64,000 bases of DNA from Massilistercora timonensis (lineage in GTDB: Bacteria; Bacillota; Clostridia; Lachnospirales; Lachnospiraceae): the NCBI RefSeq assembly GCF_900312975.1, contig NZ_LT990039.1:248001-312000 (forward strand). The letters are read 5' to 3'. The notes under the pieces were generated by a model that saw only the letters and a list, made by a program, of their open reading frames with translations, did no database searches and had not been told where the DNA came from. Shown piece after piece: positions 15,489 to 24,644 of the stretch; within the stretch, counting starts at the first letter, position 1; each line of letters begins with the position of its first letter. The translations under genes were made by a program, and so were the position numbers.

Positions 15489-16349
15489 TTATCCCTCCAG
15501 ATATTTCATCAGTTCATCGTATTGTTTCTTCATCAGACGGTAGCCGTGCTCGTAGAAATGCATCAGCGCGTCATAATTTTTCTCCAATCGTGACACCGTG
15601 GGGATCAAAGGCCGCAGTACGAAGATCTTCCCCTCCTCCTCCAGCTTCTCGATCAGGTTCATCTGCCGGTTGTAGATATAATTTCGCTGGATGGTCACCG
15701 ACACCAGATTGGGATATTTCTTGTAGGCCCTCCGGTACAGATTGGCCATGGCCCGGGATGTGGGTTTCTTGCGGTATCCCGGGTTCCGGGTCAGGATAAG
15801 GACGATCTTGTCGTTCTCCTTCTCCAGCGCCCGCTCGATGGGGATGGAATCTGCCAGGCCGCCGTCCAGATAGGGCACGCCGTCAATATTTACCATGGGC
15901 GCCAGAAGGGGCATGCTGCTGGAGGCCCGGCACAGCCGCATCAGCATGTCCCGGTCTTCCTCCTCCGTGCGGTACTCCGCCCTTCCGGTGACACAGTTGG
16001 TGATCACGATCTCGCACTCCATCTCCGAGGCGAAATAGGTGTCAAAGTCAAAAGGAAAGATCTCGTTGGGATACCGGTCGAATACCATATCCATGTCCAG
16101 CACGCTTTTTTCTTTGATAAAATCTTTCAGTCCAAAATAATAGTTATATTCCTTGTCCTTCTGGATCATACAGTCCCTGGTCCTGCCCGGCTGTCTGGAC
16201 ACATAATCCACCCCGTTGCAGGAGCCTGCGGACACCCCGATCACATGGGACAGATACACATCCTTCTCCATAAGGTAATCCAGCGCTCCGGAAGTAAACA
16301 CCCCTCTTGTGGCGCCGCCTTCCAGCACCATTGTTCCAGTTATCATCAT
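15489..16349 (-). CDS. Patatin-like phospholipase
   Basis: A 286-residue patatin-type lipid acyl hydrolase with the Ser-Asp dyad: GxSxG in IGVSAGSCNG and DGG in YLDGGLADSIP. The oxyanion Gly-rich loop is LEGGATRGVF. It has no signal peptide, so it is probably cytoplasmic. It is the first gene of the patatin-yjbQ-HD/GNAT run. Substrate unknown. Confidence 0.92.
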   Translation of the reverse strand: MMITGTMVLEGGATRGVFTSGALDYLMEKDVYLSHVIGVSAGSCNGVDYVSRQPGRTRDCMIQKDKEYNYYFGLKDFIKEKSVLDMDMVFDRYPNEIFPFDFDTYFASEMECEIVITNCVTGRAEYRTEEEDRDMLMRLCRASSSMPLLAPMVNIDGVPYLDGGLADSIPIERALEKENDKIVLILTRNPGYRKKPTSRAMANLYRRAYKKYPNLVSVTIQRNYIYNRQMNLIEKLEEEGKIFVLRPLIPTVSRLEKNYDALMHFYEHGYRLMKKQYDELMKYLEG

Positions 16350-16448
16350 CTGCTGCCTCCCTTCTTTGTCTTACCTGTTATTATATACCCATTTCCCAAA
16401 ATGGCAAACATCTCTTGCCATTTCCAGGCGGATTTGTTAAGATAGGCG

Positions 16449-16476
16449 TTGTACGCCACAGGACATTTTTTATAAG
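16449..16476 (+). promoter_or_regulatory. Candidate promoter of the ABC-F gene
   Basis: TTGTAC (16449-16454) and TATAAG (16471-16476) with a 16-bp spacer. The -35 sits in a small hairpin, GGCG-TTGTA-CGCC. AAAGGAG follows before the start. Confidence 0.55.
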
Positions 16477-16498
16477 GTAAAAAGGAGTCTTTCAGATT

Positions 16499-18133
16499 AT
16501 GATCAGTACAAGTAATGTAACGCTGAGAGTTGGGAAAAAAGCGTTGTTTGAAGATGTGAATATTAAATTTACGGAGGGGAACTGCTACGGTCTTATCGGG
16601 GCCAACGGCGCGGGAAAGTCCACGTTCCTTAAGATCCTTTCCGGCCAGCTGGAGCCCACCAAGGGCGAGGTTGCCATCACGCCGGGGGAACGGCTTTCCT
16701 TCCTCCAGCAGGATCATTTCCAGTATGACGGATACCCGGTGCTGGATACGGTAATGATGGGCAATGCCAGGCTCTATGAGATCATGAAGGAGAAGGAGGC
16801 CCTCTACGCCAAGGAGGATTTCTCCGACGAGGACGGGATCAAGGCAAGCGAGCTGGAGGCGGAATTCGCCACCATGAACGGCTGGGAGGCGGAGTCCGAC
16901 GCCGCTTCTCTTCTCAACGGCCTTGGCATCGGGACGGAGCTTCACTACGAGATGATGAAGAACCTGGAAGGCCCGCAGAAGGTAAAGGTGCTGCTGGCTC
17001 AGGCCCTCTTTGGCAACCCGGACATCCTGCTTCTGGATGAGCCCACCAACCACCTGGACCTGGACGCCATCGCCTGGCTGGAGGAGTTCCTTATCAACTT
17101 TGACAACACCGTGATCGTGGTGTCCCACGACCGGTATTTCCTGAATAAGGTCTGCACCCAGATCGCGGACATCGACTACGGCAAGATCAAGCTGTTCGCC
17201 GGAAACTATGATTTCTGGTACGAGTCCAGCCAGCTTCTGATCCGGCAGATGAAGGAAGCCAACAAGAAGAAGGAAGAAAAGATCAAGGAACTGCAGGAAT
17301 TTATTTCCCGGTTCAGCGCCAACGCTTCCAAGTCCAAGCAGGCCACTTCCAGAAAACGGGCCCTGGAGAAGATCCAGCTGGAGGAGATCCAGCCCTCCAG
17401 CCGCAAATACCCTTACATTGACTTCCGGCCCAACCGGGAGATCGGCAATGAAGTGCTCACCGTAGAAGGCCTGTCCAAGACCGTCAACGGGGAGAAAGTG
17501 CTGGACAACATTTCCTTCACCCTGAACCGGGAGGACAAGGTGGCCTTCGTGGGCAGCAACGAGTTGGCCAAGACCACCCTCTTCCAGATCCTCTCCGGGG
17601 AGATAGAGCCGGATGAAGGCACTTACAAATGGGGGATCACCACTTCCCAGGCCTACTTCCCTCTGGATCCGGGGGATGAGTTCGACAACGATTCCACCAT
17701 TGTGGAATGGCTGACCCAGTATTCCGAAGAAAAGGACGTGACCTACGTGCGGGGCTTCCTGGGAAGAATGCTTTTCTCCGGCGAGGACGGCGTCAAGAAG
17801 GTGAAGGTGCTCTCCGGCGGCGAGAAAGTCCGCTGCCTGCTGTCCAAGATGATGATCTCAGGCGCCAACGTACTGATCCTGGACGAGCCCACCAACCACC
17901 TGGATATGGAGTCCATCACCGCCCTCAACAACGGGCTGATGAAATTCCCCGGAGTGATCCTCTTCACCTCCCGGGATCACCAGATCGTACAGACCACCGC
18001 CAATCGGATCATGGAGATCGTGCCCGGCGGCAAGCTGATCGATAAGATCACCACCTATGACGAATATCTGGAAAATGATGAAATGGCAAGAAAGCGCCAG
18101 ACCTACTCTGTTCAGACAGAAGAAGACGATTAA
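16499..18133 (+). CDS. ABC-F family ATPase (YbiT-like)
   Basis: A 544-residue soluble ABC-F protein: two ATPase domains joined by a charged helical linker (about residues 240-310). NBD1 has GANGAGKST and LLLDEPTNHLD. Several motifs are degenerate: the first signature is LEGPQ rather than LSGGQ, the second Walker A is GSNELAKTT, and the second switch region is TSRDH instead of SHDH. From memory these changes are shared within the Firmicute YbiT-like clade. ABC-F proteins act on the ribosome E site; this one is probably a translation factor rather than a resistance factor. Confidence 0.92.
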   Translation: MISTSNVTLRVGKKALFEDVNIKFTEGNCYGLIGANGAGKSTFLKILSGQLEPTKGEVAITPGERLSFLQQDHFQYDGYPVLDTVMMGNARLYEIMKEKEALYAKEDFSDEDGIKASELEAEFATMNGWEAESDAASLLNGLGIGTELHYEMMKNLEGPQKVKVLLAQALFGNPDILLLDEPTNHLDLDAIAWLEEFLINFDNTVIVVSHDRYFLNKVCTQIADIDYGKIKLFAGNYDFWYESSQLLIRQMKEANKKKEEKIKELQEFISRFSANASKSKQATSRKRALEKIQLEEIQPSSRKYPYIDFRPNREIGNEVLTVEGLSKTVNGEKVLDNISFTLNREDKVAFVGSNELAKTTLFQILSGEIEPDEGTYKWGITTSQAYFPLDPGDEFDNDSTIVEWLTQYSEEKDVTYVRGFLGRMLFSGEDGVKKVKVLSGGEKVRCLLSKMMISGANVLILDEPTNHLDMESITALNNGLMKFPGVILFTSRDHQIVQTTANRIMEIVPGGKLIDKITTYDEYLENDEMARKRQTYSVQTEEDD

Positions 18134-18152
18134 ATTAATTGGTAAATTAATT

Positions 18153-18217
18153 GGGGACGTGGTATTTTCGAAAATACCACGTCCCAGATTGAAAAAACCC
18201 TGTCCCTTTTTGAAATT
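18153..18217 (-). repeat. REP-like palindromic element, copy B
   Basis: A 32-bp perfect palindrome (18154-18185) whose centre is TTTTC/GAAAA rather than TTTTT/AAAAA, so both arms changed together. The tail ends CCCTGTCCCTTTTT a few bases from the trpS stop. Confidence 0.9.
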
Positions 18218-18220
18218 CTT

Positions 18221-19225
18221 CTACCGGACTCTCTCCGGAAATCCCACTTTTTTCTGTACTTTCCGCAAGGTTTTGTTGGCAAAATAGCCGGCTTTTTCTG
18301 CGTTGGCCTTGATGATCCCATCCAGATAAACCTTATCTTTCTCAAGCCGCGCCACTTCATCCTGCAGCGGCTTCAGCACTGAGACAACGGCTTCGCCCAC
18401 GGCAATCTTGAAGTCTCCGTAGCCTTTTCCGTCGAATTCTCTTACGGTCTCTTCCGGCGTCTTCCCAAGACACGCGCTGTAGATATCGATCAGGTTCTTC
18501 ACTCCCGGCTGCTCATCCCGGTAGAGAATCTGGCCTTCCGAGTCTGTGACTGCCCGCTTGCATTTGCGCATGATGGTGTCCGGATCGTCCAGAAGATAAA
18601 TGCTGGCGTTGGGGTTCTCGTCAGACTTGGACATTTTCCGTGACGGATCCTGCAGACTCATGATACGGGCCCCTACTTTTCCGTAATATCCCTCCGGGAT
18701 GGTAAATACATCTCCGTAAATGTTGTTGAACCGCTCCGCGATATCCCGGGTGATCTCCAGGTGCTGCTTCTGGTCGTTGCCCACCGGGACCACATCCGCC
18801 TGATACAGAAGAATGTCCGCCGCCATCAGCACCGGATAGGTGAAAAGGCCTGCGTTAATGTTGTCCGCATGTTTGGCGGATTTATCCTTGAACTGGGTCA
18901 TCCGGTTCAGTTCTCCCATATAGGTAAAGCAATTCAGGATCCAGGCCAGCTCCGCGTGGGCGGACACATGGGACTGGTAATAGATACAGTTTTTCTCCGG
19001 GTCAAGCCCTGCCGCGATGTAAAGGGTAAGAAGGGTGCGGGCCCGCTTGCGCAGGGTCGCCGGATCCTGCCGGACGGTGATGGAATGCATATCCACTACG
19101 CTGTAGAAGCACTCATATTCGTCGCTCAATGTCACCCAGTTCTTCAGGGCTCCCAGATAATTTCCCAAAGTCAGATTGCCGGTGGCCTGCATGCCGCTGA
19201 ATAATACTTTCTTATCTCCTATCAT
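18221..19225 (-). CDS. trpS: Tryptophanyl-tRNA synthetase
   Basis: A 334-residue class I synthetase. The HIGH-type motif reads TLGN in GNLTLGNYLGAL and KMSKS is intact in SRKMSKSDENP. SGMQATGNL is the typical N-terminal loop. It lies 21 bp after the phosphatase gene, so it is probably co-transcribed; there is no room for a T-box leader. A REP-like element follows its stop. Confidence 0.97.
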   Translation of the reverse strand: MIGDKKVLFSGMQATGNLTLGNYLGALKNWVTLSDEYECFYSVVDMHSITVRQDPATLRKRARTLLTLYIAAGLDPEKNCIYYQSHVSAHAELAWILNCFTYMGELNRMTQFKDKSAKHADNINAGLFTYPVLMAADILLYQADVVPVGNDQKQHLEITRDIAERFNNIYGDVFTIPEGYYGKVGARIMSLQDPSRKMSKSDENPNASIYLLDDPDTIMRKCKRAVTDSEGQILYRDEQPGVKNLIDIYSACLGKTPEETVREFDGKGYGDFKIAVGEAVVSVLKPLQDEVARLEKDKVYLDGIIKANAEKAGYFANKTLRKVQKKVGFPERVR

Positions 19226-19246
19226 GTCTCTTTCCTCCTGTAACTT

Positions 19247-19876
19247 CTACCACGGCTTGACAACGTCCGTATAGTAGACTTTATTTTCTGAAATAATATC
19301 GATTCTTCCGTCAGTCACATCCACTTCCGTGACTCCGCAGTTCTTGTGGACACCCACGCCCCAGTATTCCGCCAGGGGCTTTTTCTTCAGATTGTTGAGA
19401 AGGCCTGCCATGGCCGCCCCGTGAGTGGTGACAAGAACCGTGCTGTCCCGGTACTGCTCCTGGGCGAAAAGCCAGTTGAGAAAATCCCCTGTCCGCTTCC
19501 GGACCGCCTGGAAATCCTCTCCTCCTTCCGGCGCCTGGTAGTGGACCGGATCGTCGAAAAACATCTGAAAGGAATCCGGGACATCCCATCCCTCTTTGGA
19601 ACAGCATTTCCCCTCCAGGACGCCAAAATTCATCTCCAGGATCCGCTTATCCTCCAGGATAGGAACATCTCTTCCCTGCAGGATGATCTGTGCGGTCTCC
19701 CGCGCCCGCCCAAGGGGACTGGTAAAGCAGACGTCGAAGGGAACGTCCCTTAACCCTTTGGCCGTCTCTCTTGCCAGGTGCCGGCCAAACTCATTTAAGG
19801 GGATGTCCACCTGCCCCTGGATCTTTCTTTCCTTATTCCAATCCGTCTCTCCATGCCGTACAAAATAGATCTTCAT
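19247..19876 (-). CDS. Histidine phosphatase family protein
   Basis: A 209-residue phosphoglycerate-mutase-like phosphatase. The catalytic RHG motif is in YFVRHGETDWN, with the second His in VTTHGAAMAGLL. It is of the broad cobC/PhoE type acting on small phosphate esters; the substrate is unknown. It is the probable first gene of a two-gene unit with trpS and is divergent from luxS. Confidence 0.9.
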   Translation of the reverse strand: MKIYFVRHGETDWNKERKIQGQVDIPLNEFGRHLARETAKGLRDVPFDVCFTSPLGRARETAQIILQGRDVPILEDKRILEMNFGVLEGKCCSKEGWDVPDSFQMFFDDPVHYQAPEGGEDFQAVRKRTGDFLNWLFAQEQYRDSTVLVTTHGAAMAGLLNNLKKKPLAEYWGVGVHKNCGVTEVDVTDGRIDIISENKVYYTDVVKPW

Positions 19877-19923
19877 GCCGCGCCTCCTTCACGTACCTTG
19901 TAAGTATACCACATCTTTTTCCC

Positions 19924-19959
19924 TTTTACATAGTAAAATCGTCGGAAAAATGCTATACT
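19924..19959 (+). promoter_or_regulatory. luxS upstream region: -10 box and inverted repeat
   Basis: A TATACT -10 lies at 19954-19959. An inverted repeat TTTTAC-ATA-GTAAAA (19924-19938) lies near the expected -35 and could be an operator. No good -35 is visible. Confidence 0.4.
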
Positions 19960-19985
19960 CTGTAAGAAAGAAAGGAGAAATGAAC

Positions 19986-20465
19986 ATGGAAAAGATCACA
20001 AGCTTCACCATAGACCACATCCGGCTGATCCCCGGCGTCTATGTCTCCCGAATCGACTATGTAGGGGAATATCCGGTGACCACCTTTGATCTGCGCATGA
20101 CCAGCCCCAACGATGAACCGGTGATGAACACCGCGGAAATGCACGCCATCGAACATCTGGGGGCAACATTCCTGCGCAATCACCCCACATACGGGGACAA
20201 GATCCTGTATTTCGGCCCCATGGGCTGCCGCACCGGATTCTATCTTATGCTGAATGGCAGGTACAGCTCTGCGGACATCGTTCCCCTGATAAGGGAAATG
20301 TATACATTTATCGCTGAATTTGAGGGGGAGATCCCCGGAGCCGCGCCAAAAGACTGCGGCAATTATCTGGATATGAACCTTCCCATGGCCCGGTATCTGG
20401 CCCGGAAGTATCTGAAAGAAGTGCTCACGGATATCCGGGAGGAACAACTCCGGTATCCGGAATAA
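19986..20465 (+). CDS. luxS: S-ribosylhomocysteine lyase LuxS
   Basis: A 159-residue enzyme that splits S-ribosylhomocysteine into homocysteine and DPD, the precursor of AI-2, in the activated-methyl cycle. The metal-binding HxxEH is present as HAIEHL, with the Cys in FGPMGCRTGF and a third metal ligand near PKDCGNYLD. The ATG at 19986 lies 8 nt after GGAG; the ATG at 19980 is too close. A REP-like element starts just after the stop. Confidence 0.97.
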   Translation: MEKITSFTIDHIRLIPGVYVSRIDYVGEYPVTTFDLRMTSPNDEPVMNTAEMHAIEHLGATFLRNHPTYGDKILYFGPMGCRTGFYLMLNGRYSSADIVPLIREMYTFIAEFEGEIPGAAPKDCGNYLDMNLPMARYLARKYLKEVLTDIREEQLRYPE

Positions 20466-20469
20466 ATTT

Positions 20470-20529
20470 CAAAAGGGGACAGGGTTTTTTCAATCTGGGA
20501 CGTGGTATTTTTAAAAATACCACGTCCCC
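20470..20529 (+). repeat. REP-like palindromic element, copy C
   Basis: A full unit, AAAAGGGGACAGGG plus a perfect 32-bp palindrome at 20497-20528, in the short gap between the converging luxS and GH13 genes. Confidence 0.9.
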
Positions 20530-20543
20530 AATTAATTTCAAAC

Positions 20544-22373
20544 CTACTTCAATGCCCATAAAAACCCGAACTGCGGCAGTTTCACCCGGTCCTTCTCCAG
20601 CTTCTTTTTCTCAAGCAGATCCTGGTACTCTCCCGGCTCCGGGAAATATATTTCTTTCTCCCAGTCTGTGAAGTTAAAGATCCCCACCAGGGTCTTTCCT
20701 TCATATTTCCGCATCAGGCCCAGCACGCCGTCGTCCCCGGTATCCCAGGTGCACACCTGGGCGTCCGGGCCGAGGATGGCTTCCTTCTTCCGCAGTTCTT
20801 CCATCTGGTGGAGCGCCTGGAAGATCCGGGCCTCCACAGTCCCTTTCTTCTTCCTCTGCTCCGCCAGATCCCAGCGGAACGCTCCCCGGTGGATATACCG
20901 GGAATCCTCCCGCTTCCTTGGATCTTCTTTATAGCTGTAGTCGTTCACCTGGCCGATCTCATCGCCGCTGTAGATCATGGGCAGCCCCCGCTGCAGGAAC
21001 ATGTAGGCATGGAGCATAAGATCCTTGCGGATGGCTTTCTCCATCTTCGCCGCGTCTCCTTCAAACCCGGCGCTCTCAATGCCGCACATGGAAGCCGCCG
21101 TCCCGCAGAACCGGGCGTCCATGGTGACAGGATCGTCGTTGTAGAGTTCGCCCCGACTCTCGCTTCCCGGGAAATTCCCGGTGAAATAGTCGTTCAGGAA
21201 CCGCTTGTGGGGCACTTCTTTCATCTGCCAGCTGCTTAAGGTCCCGTAATCCAGTCCCCACCCGATGTCGTCGTGGCAGCGCAGGTAATTGAGAAATGTA
21301 TACTCTTCCGGCAGATGGTTGACGATATCCAGCTGCTGCTTCAGAAGCTTCGTGCCCTGCACGGCCACGCTGTGCCAGGTGGTGGCCATGGTGGTCACGT
21401 TGTAGAGCATGTGGCACTCCGGCTTTTCCACCGTACCAAAGTAGGGAACCACCTTGGCTGGCTCCATCACCACCTCGCCCAGAAGCGCCACCGCCGGGCA
21501 GACGATCTCCCCGATCATGCGCATCATCCGGACAATGGTGTGGACCTGCTTCAGGTTCCGGCAGCTGGTCCCCAGCTCCTTCCAGATATAGGGAACCGCG
21601 TCGATCCGGATGATGTCCATCCCCTGATTGGCAAAAAACAGGAAATTATACATCATCTCGTTAAACACCCTGGGATTGGCGTAATTCAGATCCCACTGGT
21701 AGGGATAGAAGCTGGTCATTACGTAGTGACCGATCTGAGGCAGCCAGGTAAAATTCCCCGGCGCCGTGGTGGGGAACACCTGGGGCACCGTCCGCTCAAA
21801 TTCCTGGGGAATCTGAGGATTGTCGTAGAAAAAGTACCGGCTCATGTACTCTCCCTCTCCCGCCAGGGCCCTTCTGGCCCACTCATGCTCATCAGAAGTG
21901 TGGTTCATGACAAAGTCCATACACACATCAATCCCCCGGTCATGGCACTCCCGCGCCAGATCCGCCAGGTCCTCCATGGTCCCAAGATCCGGGCGGACCT
22001 TGCGGAAATCCGCCACCGCGTAGCCGCCGTCCGACTTTCCCTCCACCGTGTCCAGGAAGGGCATCAGATGAATGAAGCTGGCGTTGCACTCCTCCACATA
22101 GTCCAACTTCTCCCGCACCCCTTTCAAATTGCCGGCGAAGTTGTCAATATACAACATCATCCCCAGCATCCGGTTGTTCCGGTACCACTTGGGATTCTTG
22201 CTTTTCTCCCGGTCTCTTGCCTTCAGATCCGTCCGCCGCTTCTGGTAGAATTCCCGCATCTGGTCGCACAGCTCCGCGTACATGGAGCCGTTGTTGTAAA
22301 GCTCCATGTAAAGCCACCGCAGCTCCTCCTCATGTTTTGCAAAACGGGTCTCAAATTCCTTGTTGATCTTCAT
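20544..22373 (-). CDS. GH13 amylosucrase / sucrose hydrolase-like enzyme
   Basis: A 609-residue GH13 enzyme with the helical N-domain and length of the amylosucrase group. Catalytic residues: nucleophile Asp in IIRIDAVPYIWKELGT, acid/base Glu in LLGEVVM, and the transition-state Asp in RCHDDIGW. It lies last in the alpha-galactoside operon, after the alpha-galactosidase that would release sucrose from raffinose. A role in cleaving or transglucosylating that sucrose fits. A sucrose phosphorylase role is less likely from its size. It has no signal peptide. Confidence 0.85.
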   Translation of the reverse strand: MKINKEFETRFAKHEEELRWLYMELYNNGSMYAELCDQMREFYQKRRTDLKARDREKSKNPKWYRNNRMLGMMLYIDNFAGNLKGVREKLDYVEECNASFIHLMPFLDTVEGKSDGGYAVADFRKVRPDLGTMEDLADLARECHDRGIDVCMDFVMNHTSDEHEWARRALAGEGEYMSRYFFYDNPQIPQEFERTVPQVFPTTAPGNFTWLPQIGHYVMTSFYPYQWDLNYANPRVFNEMMYNFLFFANQGMDIIRIDAVPYIWKELGTSCRNLKQVHTIVRMMRMIGEIVCPAVALLGEVVMEPAKVVPYFGTVEKPECHMLYNVTTMATTWHSVAVQGTKLLKQQLDIVNHLPEEYTFLNYLRCHDDIGWGLDYGTLSSWQMKEVPHKRFLNDYFTGNFPGSESRGELYNDDPVTMDARFCGTAASMCGIESAGFEGDAAKMEKAIRKDLMLHAYMFLQRGLPMIYSGDEIGQVNDYSYKEDPRKREDSRYIHRGAFRWDLAEQRKKKGTVEARIFQALHQMEELRKKEAILGPDAQVCTWDTGDDGVLGLMRKYEGKTLVGIFNFTDWEKEIYFPEPGEYQDLLEKKKLEKDRVKLPQFGFLWALK

Positions 22374-22390
22374 ATCTTCTCCCTTATATC

Positions 22391-22424
22391 GGGGACGGGG
22401 TATTTCTGAAAATACCCCGTCCCC
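22391..22424. repeat. REP-like palindromic element, copy D (variant)
   Basis: 15-bp perfect arms GGGGACGGGGTATTT and AAATACCCCGTCCCC with a 4-nt loop. The position that is T in other copies is G, and its partner changed to C. The GGGACAGGG half is missing. It lies between the alpha-galactosidase and GH13 genes. Confidence 0.85.
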
Positions 22425-22434
22425 ATTCCCTCTT

Positions 22435-24612
22435 TTATTGTCTTAGATACATCTGGTAAGCCAGATATTCTCCCTCCTCAATGGGAAGCGGGATCCCCGC
22501 TTCCATCAGGGCGGCGCCGCTGTAGCTCTTCCCGGTCTTCTCATCCCGGTAGATCTTCTCAGGCGCAAGCCCCTGCAGACGAATATAATTTACCGTCATA
22601 TTTCCATGCCGCCGGATCATCACGGCACTGATCAGCACATCTTTCTTATCTTCCGATACAAAGGCCCATGCCCCCACCTCGTCGGTCTGGGGGGTTGTGA
22701 GCCGGTAGTAATCTCCATTCTGGATCAGCGGCGCGTATTTATGATACGCCTCCACCTGGAGCCGGACTTCCCGCTTCTCATCCTCGGAAAGCCTGCCAAA
22801 ATCCAGTTCATAGCCAAAGGTCCCCGCCATGGCCACGATCCCCCGGGTTCGCATAGGCGTGATCCGCCCGGTCTGATGGTTGGGCACCGCCGATACGTGG
22901 GACCCTATGGAAGAAGCCGGGTAGATAAACGAGGTTCCGTACTGGATCTCCAGCCGGTCGATGGCGTCCGTATTGTCACTGCACCAGATCTGAGGCGCGT
23001 AATAGAGCATCCCTGCGTCAAACCTTCCGCCTCCGCCGCAGCACCCTTCGATCAGCATATCCGGATACCTCTGGATCAGCCGCTCCAGGAAATCATAGAC
23101 TCCCAGCACATAGTCGTAGAGAAGCCGTCCGTGCTCTCTTCCCGACCAGGAGTAAACATCGTTGATACTGCGGTTCATATCCCATTTGATATACTCCACA
23201 TTTCCCTGGTCCAGCACGGCGCAGATGGCGTCAAACACATGATCCCGGATCTCCTTTCTGGAGAAATCCAGCACCAGCTGGTTTCTTGCCCGGATGGGGT
23301 TCCTGCTTGGGATCTTCAGCGCCCAGTCCGGGTGCGCCCGATAGAGATCGCTGTCCTCAGAGATCATCTCCGGTTCGATCCAGATACCGAACTTCAGCCC
23401 CAAGTCGTTGACCCTCCGGATCAGCTCGCCCATGGTACAGCCAAGCTTCTCCTCGTTCACCGTCCAGTCTCCCAGACTGGAATTATCGTCGTCCCGCTTC
23501 CCGAACCAGCCGTCGTCCAGCACCAACATCTCAACGCCCAGCCCCGCCGCCTCTTTGGCCAGCCGGCAGATACTTTCCCCGGTAAAATGGAAATAATCCG
23601 CCTCCCAGCTGTTCACCAGGATGGGACGCACCTGATCCCGGTATCTGCCCCTGCACAGATGTCTGCGGAAGCACCGGTGGAGATTCCTGGACAGCCTCCC
23701 GAATCCCTGATCCGAATAAGTCAGCACTGTCTCCGGGATCACAAAGGTCTCTCCTTCATCCAGCGGATAGCTGAAAAATGCCTCCGAAAGCCCCATGATG
23801 GCCCGGGTCTGATTAAACTGATCCTTCTCGATCTCACATTCAAAATTCCCGCTGTAGACAAACACCATGCCGTAACACCCTCCGGACCTCTCGTCCGTAT
23901 TGGGCTTCGCCAGGATCACCGCAGGATTGTACTGATGGCTGGAAGCGCCTCTGCTGCTGCGCACCGCCTGTTTCCCGTGATGGACGGGCGTTCTCTGGAA
24001 ATTCCGCTCCATGGCGTGGCGCCCGTAGAAGCTGATCATGTCGTACTCTCCGTCCAGGAAGTCCAGACAGGCAGAAGCCGCTTTATTTACATAAATGCGG
24101 TCAGGACCCCCGTTGGCGATCCTGACACTTCTGGTAATGATATCATACTCCGGAAGGACCCCGTAGAGCAGCACTGCCTGCACCTTTGTCACCGGATCCT
24201 CCAGCAGGACCTCCAGGGTCTGCGCCTCTGTATCAGAGGCATAGACCGCGGGAAGTCCTTCTAATCCATATTTTCCGTCTGTGATCTTATGGCTCTTGTA
24301 GCGAAGATCACAGCAGTAGCTTCCGTCACCGTTCTGAACCGTCAGCGCGGTAACCCGGAAATCACCGGTCCCCCGTTCCGGGAACTCCTGCGGGAGCGCA
24401 TCCAGCGAATAAGTCCGGTCTCCCTGTACATCGTAGGGATTTCCTGAAAATCCCCGGTCATAGTAGGTCAGGAGATAATCCATATCCCCGCTGACCTTCT
24501 TCCCATAGTATAAATGTATAAGGAATCCATAGGCGTCCACCTGAAACTGATAGGTGGTACTGGCCGTCTCCAATGTAAATATCCGTTTCTCTTCCTGATA
24601 TGCAATTCCCAT
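22435..24612 (-). CDS. Alpha-galactosidase, GH36 (first copy)
   Basis: A 725-residue GH36 enzyme that removes terminal alpha-1,6-galactose from raffinose-family sugars. An N-terminal beta-sandwich is followed by the barrel with LDDGWFGKRDDDNSSLGDW. The nucleophile Asp lies in KWDMNRS (about residue 475) and the acid/base Asp in CSDNTDAI (about 545). It has no signal peptide and is cytoplasmic, so sugars must be imported first. It lies directly after the transporter genes. Confidence 0.95.
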   Translation of the reverse strand: MGIAYQEEKRIFTLETASTTYQFQVDAYGFLIHLYYGKKVSGDMDYLLTYYDRGFSGNPYDVQGDRTYSLDALPQEFPERGTGDFRVTALTVQNGDGSYCCDLRYKSHKITDGKYGLEGLPAVYASDTEAQTLEVLLEDPVTKVQAVLLYGVLPEYDIITRSVRIANGGPDRIYVNKAASACLDFLDGEYDMISFYGRHAMERNFQRTPVHHGKQAVRSSRGASSHQYNPAVILAKPNTDERSGGCYGMVFVYSGNFECEIEKDQFNQTRAIMGLSEAFFSYPLDEGETFVIPETVLTYSDQGFGRLSRNLHRCFRRHLCRGRYRDQVRPILVNSWEADYFHFTGESICRLAKEAAGLGVEMLVLDDGWFGKRDDDNSSLGDWTVNEEKLGCTMGELIRRVNDLGLKFGIWIEPEMISEDSDLYRAHPDWALKIPSRNPIRARNQLVLDFSRKEIRDHVFDAICAVLDQGNVEYIKWDMNRSINDVYSWSGREHGRLLYDYVLGVYDFLERLIQRYPDMLIEGCCGGGGRFDAGMLYYAPQIWCSDNTDAIDRLEIQYGTSFIYPASSIGSHVSAVPNHQTGRITPMRTRGIVAMAGTFGYELDFGRLSEDEKREVRLQVEAYHKYAPLIQNGDYYRLTTPQTDEVGAWAFVSEDKKDVLISAVMIRRHGNMTVNYIRLQGLAPEKIYRDEKTGKSYSGAALMEAGIPLPIEEGEYLAYQMYLRQ

Positions 24613-24644
24613 TTGTGTGCTCTCCTTATGATGTCTGGTATTTC

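Noticed and set aside
18130-18360. Small open frames across REP-like copy B
   Set aside because: They arise from the repeat itself and the end of trpS; no start signal is present.
19226-19246. A T-box riboswitch upstream of trpS
   Set aside because: Only 21 bp separate trpS from the upstream gene. No T-box sequence or specifier loop is visible; alaS also lacks one.
22606-24264. A 552-codon open frame opposite the alpha-galactosidase
   Set aside because: It is antisense to a clear GH36 enzyme with catalytic residues. The translated sequence has no recognisable domain or credible start.
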